Below are positions 31,393 to 42,600 of a DNA stretch of 64,000 nucleotides, piece after piece. This DNA is from Pyrus communis (lineage: Eukaryota > Streptophyta > Magnoliopsida > Rosales > Rosaceae), in NCBI RefSeq assembly GCF_963583255.1, contig NC_084815.1:20144807-20208806 (forward strand), given 5' to 3'. The number at the start of each line of letters is the position of its first letter. Within the stretch, counting starts at the first letter, position 1. The notes under the pieces were generated by a model. It had not been told where the DNA came from. It did not search any database and was given only the letters and a program-made list of their open reading frames with translations. A program made the translations under genes and the position numbers.

Positions 31393-33469
31393 ATGGACCC
31401 CAACCCCAACACTGCCACCGCCGCCGCCGCCCCCACCCAGCAGCAACCGCAAGCCCAATCCTCCCCCTACCCAGCAACCCAATCCTCCGTCCCCGCCCCC
31501 CCATTCCACCACCTCCTCCAGCAGCAGCAGCAGCAGCTCCAGATGTTCTGGACCTTCCAGCGCCAGGAGATTGAGAGCGTCAACGACTTCAAGAACCACC
31601 AGCTCCCCCTCGCCCGCATCAAGAAGATCATGAAGGCCGACGAGGACGTCCGTATGATCTCCGCCGAGGCCCCCGTACTCTTCGCCAAGGCCTGCGAGCT
31701 CTTCATCCTCGAGCTCACCATCCGCTCATGGCTCCACGCCGAGGAGAACAAGCGCCGGACTCTCCAGAAAAACGACATTGCCGCCGCCATTACCCGCACC
31801 GATATATTCGATTTCTTGGTGGATATTGTGCCCCGCGACGAGATCAAGGAGGAGGCGGTGGGTCTCGGAGGTATGGTCGGGGCGACGGCGAGTGGGATGC
31901 CGTATTTCTATCCGCCGATGGGTCAGCCGGCTGGTGGCGCCGGGGGGATGATGATTGGGAGGCCTGCGGTGGACCCCACTGGGGTTTACGGCGTGCAGCC
32001 TCCGTCGCAGGCGTGGCAGTCTGTGTGGCAGACTGCGGCGGATGATGGGTCGTACGGGAGTGGAGGGAGCAGTGGGCAGGGCAACCTTGATGGTCAAAGG
32101 TAATGTGTATTGTATCTATGTTTCGAAAAGTGGCTTCATTTGGATAACTTTGATGATTCTTCATGTGGGAATTGTACTGTTGAGTAGGGTTTGTGACATT
32201 TTCATGGCTTCGTTGATAAATTTAGCTTCTTTTCGGTTATGTTCTGTTTTCATTAGCGTGATTTGGGCGAAATGTATAGCTTCGTTTGTGATGTTTGAAA
32301 TGGTTTCTTTGTGCGTGTCTTCTGCGTCGAATAGGAGTTACGAAATTTGTTTGAAGGAGCTAAATTTTATAGGTTTCGAGGCATAACTTGTATTTGTTCC
32401 TAGAGAAGCATTCGACTGTTGTGTGATTCGGACTTTTGATTTGGTAAGTTTATATTTATCTGTTCTCTTGCACCTGCGTGCTTTCATTGCTTATTAAGAA
32501 AATGGAAATCTTGGAGTTGGTGGAGGCAATTTTATAGGGTATAGAAGTTACCAAACATGAAACTTGAGACGGCCATTTGGATCCAAATCTTCCAAGTAGT
32601 ATTTCTGTGGATAATGGTTGATATGGTCTTATGTACTCAACTTCAATGTCTTGATGGTTTATGGATATGCTTGTTTCGGGAATAGAGGAGGAGGAGAATA
32701 CGGAATAGTGGTGATTATGCAAAGTCTAAGCATGATAAAGATGTTCCTTTTGCTCGTGGAATAGTGGTGATTCTGATGGTCTTCTTGAAGGAAAAAAGAA
32801 AAGACCGAACATTTGCATGATATGTAGTTATTATCAGATGCCCTATAAGTTTCGTGGTGATTGAGGTCAAATTCCTTATGAATTCTACCTTCTATGTAAT
32901 GCGGAAGAGTGGCCTTGGACCCATTGCAGTAGTCTATAATACTATCCAATGGTCTTCTTTATAGAATTGCTTTTTGTTTTCTGTTTCTTGAATCAACTTA
33001 AATGATGTGTACTTGCCATCCCAAATAACTGAAATTAGGCCGCTTTGCTTTTTATTGATTGATAGATTTTATCTTCCGAATGGATTGCCTTCTGCTTTTT
33101 CGTTGTCATCACTTTGCTTACCCAGTATGGACTGCATCTTACAAACCTCAGTGATCATGCATTAAAATGCCTGCATTGCAAGGTGATGGTTCAACATGCT
33201 GGTTGAGTTTATTGTCGGTTTCAATTCCTTCTCGGATTTGAATCTAAAAAATTTCATAGCTTTACTGTATAATCACTGGATGCTGCGAACTACTCCTTTT
33301 GTGAAGGGAATTCAGTTCCTTGGGTTCATCAGTAAAGGTGACCTTACTGGTTGACTGTAAAATTTGTGATCCTTGTACCATTAGCATGAAACTTTCGAAG
33401 TTGTAGCACGAAAGTTTCTAACTCAAAACGAAACAATACCGACTGTTTCCAATTTCTCTATGCAGTTGA
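31393..33469 (+). CDS. NF-YC: NF-YC subunit of the CCAAT-binding factor
   Basis: Coding bases are 31393-32099 and 33466-33469, giving 236 residues. Residues 43-48 are a glutamine run. The H2A-like histone fold spans about 70-148 ([56 protein letters not shown]) and is complete. NF-YC pairs with NF-YB, then NF-YA or CONSTANS-type proteins, to bind CCAAT promoters in the nucleus. The C-terminal glycine/proline-rich tail ends GQGNLDGQS. The final serine codon and the stop are split by a 1366-base intron (GT at 32100, CAG ending 33465). If the intron is retained, the same frame ends one codon differently (GQR then TAA). A CT-rich patch at 31205-31240 fits a plant core promoter/5'UTR. The start is the family's usual MDPNPN-type ATG. 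Confidence 0.93.
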
Positions 33470-34347
33470 AGAGACTAATTTGCTGATGGTTTGGTGCGTG
33501 GCGGGCACGGCGGAAGGATATTGAGCTTTGGCAGAGGATTTTGATTTTGGAACTGCTGAATTAATATTATTATTTTTTTCTTATGAGGATGACTTAGACC
33601 TGGTAAAACTATTGATCCAGAGCAGTTGGAAAATCACTAGCTGATCATTGCTGTGTTTAATATTGAATGTGCAGTCTTGTATAATTTAGGCTATTTTATC
33701 TCATGTTGCTAACTCGAATGATTGTGGGTCATTTCATATTAATCAAACCTCTTAGATTTTAGCATGTTTTGTGATTTCTATTCCTTTTTTCTCCTCTCCC
33801 ACTCTCTTTCTGGCTGCTTTTGGTTCTGAAATGCATGTCCGATTGTTCATCTTGATTGCCTAGCGGTGACGAATCACAGTTTGAAACATTTTAGCAAGTC
33901 GTTTGTACATGTTTCAATTTGTGATTTGCATCCAGAAAAACTACTTTGTAGTGTAAGGATCAAATTGTTGCCTCTAAAACAAGGCCGTACACTAGAGGTT
34001 CCGTGTTCGATTCTCCTTTCCTGTAGTTTATATAAATTTAGTGAAATTATCCAATGTCATTCGAGCTCATGTTTTTATTTGGAAATCCAACGTAAAAATG
34101 TTAGTGTCTTTTCTATCTTGTTTTACATATACTGTTAAGATAATATGAAATGAATATTACAATTCATCAATAGTAATTCACCCTTCATCAGTTCATCTAA
34201 CCTTGCCTAGACTCTAGAGTATATTGCCACTAGAAAAGCCAATCGTGTTCACAAGTAGTTGAACGCCATCTAGTAAAAATTGTATGGTGCTTCGGAGTAT
34301 TCAGTATACTCGTGAGTAGTAAAGAAAATCCCCTTACTAGTATACAG
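33470..34347 (+). other. NF-YC 3'UTR and spacer with possible old SINE
   Basis: The first few hundred bases are likely NF-YC 3'UTR. Near 33955-34070 'AGGTTCCGTGTTCGATTCTC' resembles a SINE B box, but no clear ends were found. Confidence 0.35.
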
Positions 34348-34478
34348 GTTTTTTTCTTTTTTGAGTGAAACGATAACGTTAGTAAGTTAAACGTTAGATT
34401 AGTCACCGACAAGGTTTAAACCCACGCTATCATGCAAAGGCACAACACCTTTCTACCATTGTGGTAAATAACCACTTG
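34348..34478 (-). mobile_element. SINE, family 3, 15-bp target duplication
   Basis: On the minus strand the insert starts after CAAGTGGTTATTTACCACAA, has a B-box-like GTGGGTTTAAACC and ends in an A-rich tail (AAAAAAGAAAAAAAC). The flanks CTTACTAGTATACAG at 34333-34347 and 34479-34493 are identical. A second copy is at 45322-45436. Confidence 0.88.
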
Positions 34479-34493
34479 CTTACTAGTATACAG

Positions 34494-35264
34494 TTGAGTA
34501 GTTGTGTTGGATGAGGTGTCCAAGATTCTCCACTTAAATTCTACAACCATCCAAATCAATTACCATTCATTAACAGTATCTGTAACAGAGAGCAATTTAC
34601 ATGAAACGACTTTAATGTCAAATGACATTCTAGTCTAATAATACAATATCATGTGAAGAAAAACTTAAATTTTATTGTTTTCCAAATAGCATAACCTTAT
34701 TATGTGACACCATGCATCATGACTAAAACAGCTACGTTCTATAAGAACAAAAAACACAATACTACCACCAGCAACCATAGCATATATTTGTAGAGTAACA
34801 ATGTACAATGTACATTTTTTTAAGACAAATGTACAATTTACATTTTTTCAGAAGTGACATCCGCACATATTTTTTTTTCTTATTACGTACACTCACGTGA
34901 ATGTTTTTTTCTCTCCTCATATCTTTCTTTGATTTCCGAATATCCGGATTAAACATGAGCGTATAGGAGACAAAAAAAGACTTGTGGAAATCACTTACCA
35001 AAACTTCTACATGTTATTATAACTAGCAAATGGTGAACAAAGTTGACATGATTAAAAGCTTGAAAGTTGCCCAACAACCACTCGCTAGCAGAAATTGTTG
35101 TTATTGATTTTCAGAGGTCGAACACACGCAGCAATTGGATCTCAAAACGCAGCGTTGCATTATGTAACAAACAAACAAGCACCTCAATAATTAAAAAGAG
35201 AATAAACCCTTTAAACCTAAGCAAAAACCTTTCCTTGTTCCTCACTCAATCAGCCAGCCAGCCG
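34494..35264. other. Promoter-side DNA of the DUF579 gene
   Basis: No gene is seen. 'ATGTACAATGTACATTTTTT' and a near copy occur around 34800-34850. Confidence 0.4.
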
Positions 35265-35272
35265 CCACGTGG
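35265..35272. promoter_or_regulatory. Perfect G-box CCACGTGG
   Basis: The palindrome CCACGTGG lies 238 bases upstream of the DUF579 start codon. G-boxes bind bZIP and bHLH factors in light, ABA and jasmonate responses. Function here is inferred only. Confidence 0.55.
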
Positions 35273-35509
35273 TCTTTCAGCTTAACAGCTTCAACCATCC
35301 AATGCCCCACCACCAGACATGTCCGTACGAGGTTGTGATAGCGGCCGCGGAGGAGCTGAAAGCAGATAGAAACCTGAAAAACAATGCCCCCCGAAGTGCC
35401 TCATTTTCGCTCTTTTGTAACCCCTCTCACTCGGTTCTCTTGTGCAGTCTCACCGCAAGAACAAGAGAACCAGCCTCATAGACCCAAGCAATCGAGAGGA
35501 TCTAAAGCC

Positions 35510-36328
35510 ATGAACTTTTCCAAAACAAAACTCATCCCTTTCCTTGTTTTGATCCTTTCCATCGTTTCGGTGCTCAGACTTGTTAGAATTGCAGTAACTA
35601 CATCTTCTTCTCCTCCTCCTCCTGCTCTTGGAAATACATGTTCATTCCCGTTCATATGCACCAAGTTTCCGGCAGAAACAAATGCCTCTGCCAACACCTC
35701 CAGCCTCAGGAAAAAGGAATACCAACTGCTGTCGAATCTCATTTCGCAGAAAGCTCCCTGCAACCTCCTCATATTCGGGCTTGAACCTCAGTACGTTTCT
35801 CTCTCATCAATCAATGCAGGCGGCACCACCGTCTTTCTAGAGGATGATCAAAACAAGATAAGCACACTGAAACCAAATTCCAACACAACCAGAGTTTACA
35901 AGGTGGACTACCAGATACCTGCAAAAGAGGCTTACAAGCTGCTCCAGCATGCAAGGGAAAACCCAGATTGCGCACCAAGCTCAAAACTGCTTCAACGATC
36001 AAAATGTCAACTTGCATTGAAAAACCTACCGCAAGAAGTCTACGAGCTTAAATGGGATGTGGTGGTGGTGGATGGACCAAGCGGGAACACACCAGAGGAA
36101 CCGGGTAGGATGTCATCAATCTATTCTGCTAGTATGATAGCAAGAAAAGCAAACATTACGCATGTGGTAGTGCATGACGTAGATCGAATGATCGAGAAGT
36201 GGTTTTCCTGGGAGTTTCTGTGTGATGAGAACTTAGTTTCTTCAAAAGGGAGATTATGGAACTTTAGGATCACAGGCCAATTAAACTCTACAAATTTTTG
36301 CCCTGCCAAAGGGATTACGATAGAGTAA
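35510..36328 (+). CDS. DUF579 protein (IRX15/GXM type)
   Basis: A single exon of 272 residues from the ATG at 35510. An N-terminal membrane anchor ([17 protein letters not shown]) is followed by a short proline-rich stem and a lumenal domain: the [11 protein letters not shown] block, [10 protein letters not shown], a cysteine-bearing middle, [20 protein letters not shown] and [20 protein letters not shown]. These are the signature blocks of DUF579 (polysaccharide synthesis) proteins, a Golgi family that includes IRX15, the glucuronoxylan 4-O-methyltransferases and the arabinogalactan methyltransferases. The GxG-like FGLE and DGPSG segments fit a SAM-binding fold. Which subgroup this belongs to is not settled. 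An upstream in-frame ATG at 35384 would add 42 residues; the downstream one is preferred because it puts the anchor at the N-terminus. Confidence 0.87.
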   Translation: MNFSKTKLIPFLVLILSIVSVLRLVRIAVTTSSSPPPPALGNTCSFPFICTKFPAETNASANTSSLRKKEYQLLSNLISQKAPCNLLIFGLEPQYVSLSSINAGGTTVFLEDDQNKISTLKPNSNTTRVYKVDYQIPAKEAYKLLQHARENPDCAPSSKLLQRSKCQLALKNLPQEVYELKWDVVVVDGPSGNTPEEPGRMSSIYSASMIARKANITHVVVHDVDRMIEKWFSWEFLCDENLVSSKGRLWNFRITGQLNSTNFCPAKGITIE

Positions 36329-37323
36329 TAAATAACTTTATTCATTATTTTGTCACCCTGAGGTGGAACCGTGGAAGTACAAAGAGAACAAGCTCCTTTG
36401 ATCATTGAGCTTCTCCAATAGAGCAATGGTAAAATGCAGGAAAATCGGACACCAAGGCAGTTCTTCGTGAACCAGGTTGGCATCGAAGATAGAAAGACAG
36501 CAATTTCAAGTTGTGAGATTGCAGTCATAAATAGAGTAGGAGCTCTTTCTATTTCTCTTGGGGTACAGAGTCCTAGTGGACAGATCTCAATCAATTGTTT
36601 TTATTTTCTTTGTAAATAAGAATCACTATTTCTGTGCAAATATCTGTGTCTATGACTGGCGTGCCAAAACGTAAAGATCTGTGTGCAAATCTGCAGTTCC
36701 AGTGCAGGGCCTGTGGGATCTAATATCCAGTGCCTAACGACGTCAATTCTACTAATGATGCTGTTTCAACATGAACTAATTAAAGATGGATCTAAACATT
36801 GATGTCACCAGAAGAAATATCATTCTACTTGCAACATGCATAAGATCTGAGGCAAAAGTTTCATTGAATATATTTGATCGGAAAAAATTCAAGTTGGATA
36901 CATTTGAGTGCCATAGTCATTTGAACTTACAGCTATTTTGTACAGTAGCCTAATAATCAAATTCCGGCTGAATTTCAGTTTGCTACCTGCCTGCCATCAT
37001 ACTTCCAGCTCCATTTGACAAGACGTACACCACAAACTCGAGGAAAAAAGTAGAGAACATGCACATTGGTTCTCCCGCAGTGAAAACCATCATGGCAAAA
37101 TTATTGACTCGAATCAGTTCTCTGCATGAAGAGGGAAACAAAATAAGTGCTTAAGGCGTTGGTAATTCTTGAAGAGTGTGTGTTGTGTTGTGTCTGCCTA
37201 AATTTTATCAACTTTATTAACAAAAACACTAAAATGAAAGCCTCCCATCAGTTCTCTGCATGGTCTAGACTGTGATAAGTTCAGTAATCTATAATCCAAA
37301 GCAATGAAATAAAAACCACTAAA
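36329..37323. other. Space between two convergent genes
   Basis: The DUF579 3'UTR and the TITAN-like 3'UTR must lie here. The frames on either strand over 36121-36619 are not supported as genes. Confidence 0.5.
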
Positions 37324-39637
37324 CTAATCCCTATGGAGATCACATGGTGGGAACTTCATGTTTGGTGCCAGGTCATACATCTCTTGTCCTCGTAAGCATG
37401 AGGTGGAAAGCGGGTTGTAAGCGAAGAAGTCAACATGCTCAGCCAAAATGGGGGATGGTGTTACTTCTAAGAAAAATCTACTAAAACGCAAAAAAATAGC
37501 TTTAAAAATCTTGAATTCGACAACAAACTTACATGCTAAGATGGAACATGGAACTCACCATTCGTTTGCTGATGTAAGGCTGTATCTTAATTGGCATATC
37601 CGACTGACTTTCAACCTTAGGTAATTTTTGTTTCTCCAACTCAAATTCTTTTCTGGACTCTTTTCGGCTACCAGACTGCCAAACTCTACCAAAATTAGGG
37701 AGCCAACTGGCATCACAGTCACTCATGACAATTTCCCCTCTTTTCTCCATCTCCATCTCCCTCTTTCTCCTTTCTGCCCAAGCTGCTCCCACACGGTTTG
37801 GGTTCAATTTCTTGGACTTCCCCAACTTATTTGACGGGGGAATAAGGCTGCCTGAAACTCGTTTCAGTGGAACACTACACTGAATTTCTTCATCTGCTTG
37901 AAGCCAAGGAGGAGGTGCCCCAGTGTGCACATTTCCACTAGCCTCTTTAGGACCCATGGACGATATTTGGGTGAGATTCTGAAAAACTGTAGAGAAATTT
38001 TAAATAAGGATCCACAGCTACAACAAATAGAAGATAACTATATCAACCTCCTGAGCCAAGCCACTGAGATTCCAGACAGATGTATATAAGTTTTTCTACA
38101 ATTCCTAAGAAATGACAGCTTATTGCTCAAATCATGCATACATTGTGCACCAGGATGATCAGCTGAACAGAAGCAGAGAGGATACTAACATATTAAAAAT
38201 CAAAAATCAAGGATTGATACCTGGAGAACTGCTCTGCTCGTTTGTCATTCTTTCATGCTGAGACCCCTCTCTCATCTACACCAAAAGTATTACATGTTTT
38301 CCGATTTTATAGCCGTTCATTTAAATACAACCACAAGAAACAGATGCTTTTAGTGAAGAGTGTGGATGATCAAACTTACCCTTTCATTACTGAAGTAACC
38401 ATCAGCCGAGGATTTTCTACCATTAGAAACCAAAGAATGTTGGTTACTCCTGATAACTGAGTCACGAAGTAAGCACACAGCAGAGAGCATAAAACATGCA
38501 TAAGCCATAATACGGGAGGAACTTATATTAAATACAAACCATATGGATACTAAATAAGATATCAACATCATAAAAATAGAACATGCATACCTGTTAAAGC
38601 GTTTGAATTTATGGAATTTGTACCAGAACTTGATCCCCCATGATAAGAAGAGGTAGCAACATCTTGCGAAAAGCAGCCAACATTTGTAACTTGAGGGAGT
38701 CCTGAATGGGATACCTGATACTCATTTGTATGATATAGTAAAGGCATAACACCATGTGAAAAACTTGAACTACTATTATTTTCAAAAGTATCTATAATTC
38801 CGTATTTCAGTTCAGTATGGATATCATTCGATGGTCCAGATGTCGGTCCTCGAGATCCTTCACCACATGGCACAGCTTCAAGCTTCAATGAATTACACTT
38901 CTTCTCCCACTGCAGACACACAAAATAATCACCGCTCGTTAATGACTTCTCTAAAATTGACTAGAAGTCACAATTCTAGTATCTTTTCTCAGATGATCAC
39001 ATCACTGCTGATTGAAACTGAAAGCATACATATACCTTAGCAAGTTCATCTTCCGAAATTCTGAATGTATCGACGCGGTCCATTCCTCCACCGTATTTCC
39101 ACAAGAAATGCTTCAAATGCTTCAGATGTTCCGCGTTCGCAAGGTGATTAATTGCATTACCACTGACAATTACAAAATCACAAACAGAGCATAACTCCAA
39201 TGTCATGTATATCACAATGCACAATTCAATTCCTTTCCACCAATGCAAATTGCTCAACAATTCTCCCAATTTTCTTCCACTTTCGTTTGATTTGTCGGCA
39301 AACAAACAGGAATTAAACAGCTAATTAAAAATTGAGGACAGAAATCTTACCAGGCGAAGGAGCTATCGAGCTCGTCGACGTCGGAGTCGCAGAAAACGCA
39401 CCAGAGGCGGTTGCGGGAGGCGTGTTCGGGGCGGAGAGGGATAGGGTTTTTGAGAAAGAAGCGGACATCGGAGAGCTTGGCTTGGAAGCGAGTAAGGAAG
39501 GCGGAGAGGGACTTGGTGTGGCTGGGTGTGTACTTGTGGCTCGGACCTTGGTCGTGATTCAGCTTGCAAACCACGCAGTACTCGAACTCGTACTTCTTCT
39601 TCTTCTTCTTCGTAATCTCCTTCTTCTTCTCCTGCAT
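37324..39637 (-). CDS. TTL: TITAN-like protein (CENATAC/CCDC84 family)
   Basis: Seven exons on the minus strand join in frame: 39637-39351, 39162-39036, 38909-38591, 38456-38380, 38275-38221, 37986-37559 and 37437-37324, about 468 residues. Two N-terminal C2H2-type zinc-finger regions are clear: YCVVCKLNHDQGPSHKY, and CVFCD...FACGNAINHLANAEHL with GNAINHL after the first splice. A disordered centre leads to conserved C-terminal blocks (NVHTGAPPPWL, VGAAWAERRKREMEMEKRGE, DASWLPNFGRVWQSGSRKES, QPYISKRM). This is the plant TITAN-like protein; its animal counterpart CENATAC works in the minor spliceosome on U12-type introns. A nuclear RNA-processing role is thus likely. The last exon is less certain than the others. 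Confidence 0.9.
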
Positions 39638-39650
39638 CCTTCAATTCGGT

Positions 39651-39671
39651 TTTAGGGTTAGGGTTAGGGTT
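39651..39671 (-). promoter_or_regulatory. Telo-box array upstream of the TITAN-like gene
   Basis: Three tandem AACCCTA units (on the gene's strand) lie 14-34 bases upstream of the start codon. Plant telo-boxes occur near the start of genes for translation and cell growth and bind TRB/telomere-repeat factors. Confidence 0.65.
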
Positions 39672-39689
39672 CGACAAGTGAAAATGAGA

Positions 39690-42600
39690 TCTTCCCTCTC
39701 CTCCCTCTGTTTTGTTCGGAATTTGGAGGCAAACGTTTAACAGTCGCTAACCGCCTCTAAAGTCGTGACTTCTGTTATTCCGGCCCGAAGAGGCTATTAG
39801 AATTTCATCTAGTCCGTTACCGCGTTCGAATAAAATTACTAGTTCGGAGCATCGAATTTAAGACTTTTCAATTTTTTTTTTTGTTTATTTGGTAGCTGCA
39901 ATCCGCGCTCTTATCACTAGGTCATTTTTTGTGGTTAAAATTCAAAAATTTACAAAACAAATTTTCTTTTGCGAGATAGAAACTCTGAAACAACCACAAC
40001 ATCAAGATAACTGTATTTCAAACAAATCACACGCCGCCGTGATATAGTAGTAGTTAATATTTAAAATTTCTTTGATACGTTCAATATTTCCATAGAAATA
40101 TAAAAAAAATAAGAAAAAGATATGGAAATGAGGGGTGAAGTATAATGGATAAACTCTTAAGTTTAGGCTAAAATCGACATATATCGTCAATATTTCTAAC
40201 ACATTTGTTATATATCAAAGAAGCTCTTATATTTCGTCCAAACCAGTGTTTCATAACCCTAAAGTTTTATTTTAAATTTCCATTGAAAACAATCGATATT
40301 TCATAAATTTGCATAACGAAGTTTCCACCTATACAGGTATTTTAAACATTGGTAGTAGTACAGTCCAGTGATGCAATGGGGTGTGAATCACATTTTCACA
40401 TGGTGTGATTGCAACAATTTGAGTCCCACCATGAATCCATGATCATCTGAACTTTCCCACTTCAAAAGTGAGGTGCCCTTTTTTCTTCATTTGGTCACTT
40501 GAGTTGACTCAACAACAAACAATCTTTAGGAATTCAGTTACCTAATTTCTTTCTCTATTTTGTTACATGTTGAAAGATGGGTACAAAAGTATAGGCACTA
40601 CTACTCATGGGAGTTCGAGCAGTGCACGGACTCCTTTTGAGACCTTTGAAAACTCTGAGCAGTGTTCGAACTCTCCTCAAGTCATTGAAATATTGAAAAT
40701 GAAAAATGAGCTAAAAGTCTTCAACATGTCAAGAATTCGACTACTTTTCAAAACTTCAAAAGTTGGTTCTATGATAATATATACAACATTATTCTATGCC
40801 GCATGAACAAACAATGGTTGGTTCCGAAATTCATCTAGATTCACTTAATGCTGCAAAAGTCTTTGTTCTAACAAGAACGTCTCACTTGATATGTCTAACA
40901 CTATAATCATACTAGTAACAGTTGCGTATGAGCGCGTAGAAGGTGAATGACATTCGTAAATACGTGTTAAATTAAACCTCTCCTCAAAATCTACATTCAT
41001 GGACAATCGTCGTTGCGCGAGTAGATGCTACAGTACTATAACAGCCATGACTCATGGGATAAGATCATAAGTGTAAGTAAAATGTAGAGTTATATATGAT
41101 TTAACACATCAATCTGCTCAGAAATAAGAGCATCAAATGAACATCATAAGTGGACAATATGAAAAGACAAATGTTAAGGTTATGTTTGATGATTCAACAA
41201 GCATGATGCCCTACATCTTTTATCCCTTTGCTCTTAAAACTTTCTGAAAGAGTCGATGGCCCTGGTATTTGCTAGTATTTGGTATTTCTGCAGACAAGAA
41301 ATCCAAAGACAAAGGCATACCCATAATGTGGGTGGTCAGATGTCAGTACTGCCTGTTATATATAGCATTAAAGTTTAAATCAATTAGGCTCCACCAGTAA
41401 TAGGCACTTTTTATAATTATAGATAAGCGATACTGAGAAGGTGAGGAGTCGAATGTGAGGATTTGACGATTTGTTCACATCGGAAAAGTTGACAATGGCG
41501 TATAGGGAGTTGATCTACCCCCCAAAATGCCAATCAATTTTGCAGCAGAAGCTCAACTTTCTTCGTGATGTCATAGCAAGTTCGCTTACGTGTGAAGCCG
41601 GTATGTGAAAATATAAAAAAAATTGTCCCAATATCAGAAAGTTAAGAAAACTTGTAAAGGAGGCTTATAATTGGTGTACTTCCCTTATTGCCACTTAATT
41701 TTTGAAGAACTTCAACTTCTTTTGTTGAACATAAAATCATCGGGTCCAATATTTGAATATTCTTAACCGACTGAGCTACAGTAACTTTATTTTGTTTTTG
41801 TGAACTTTCAAGAGCCATGAACTTCCATCATTGGTTTCCAACTTTTGAGCAGTGAACATCTCATGATAACAACTGTTGGGTTACTATAGTACAAGTACAT
41901 TCAATTGTTTAAATAGTAATTTTCTTTTGAATGTTAGTTAAGATTTTGATCCTTTTAACATAAGTAAATATAGAAAGAAAAGGAAAATCACTTAAAATAA
42001 CAGCAGCAATGATAATGAAACCACTAGGCTAGTGCTCACATCTGCAGACCAAAAGACTGTTTTAGGGAATCATCTTTTTCAAAGAACCAACAGTGAACAA
42101 GTGAAGGGTGGTGGGTATTTCTGTCTCTGTAAATAGTTGGGGACCTAAGCAGTAAACCCAAGTTATCAAGAAGTGAAAAAAAAAGGGTTGCGCTATGCAG
42201 TTGGCTAACGGCAGTGTGCTCCTTTTTTATTTTTGTTCTTTTTATATCAGAATTTCGACAATTTTCTATAAATTAAAATAGTTTAGAATACTACGTTATT
42301 TAAAAAAAAAAAAAAAAAAAAAGGCGTGTTATCAAATCATAGATTAGATTCTTCACTTGGGGATGGGAAGATTCTGAAAATCAAATAAAGGATCTGCCTT
42401 GAAATAAATAGTCAAATCTTTGATTACCCTTTATTTTCTTTCTTCCCATGCCTCCTTGCACTTTTCAGAAGCACCTAATTTTTGAGAGTTTGTGATTCAT
42501 TGTGCCCACTAAATTATGTCTAGCTCTTGCTCTTATTACCTCATCCAGAATCAAAGTCACTGCATTATAGCAGGCAACCATATATATATGTGTGTGTGTG

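Noticed and set aside
31157..32164. Many frames on both strands over NF-YC
   Set aside because: Shadows of a GC-rich coding exon; only the 31393 frame has the NF-YC histone fold.
36121..36594. 157-residue minus frame over the end of the DUF579 gene
   Set aside because: Antisense of the DUF579 exon and its 3'UTR; no family resemblance.
40567..40806. 79-residue frame rich in Ser/Thr
   Set aside because: Isolated, no promoter or splice signals and no family match.
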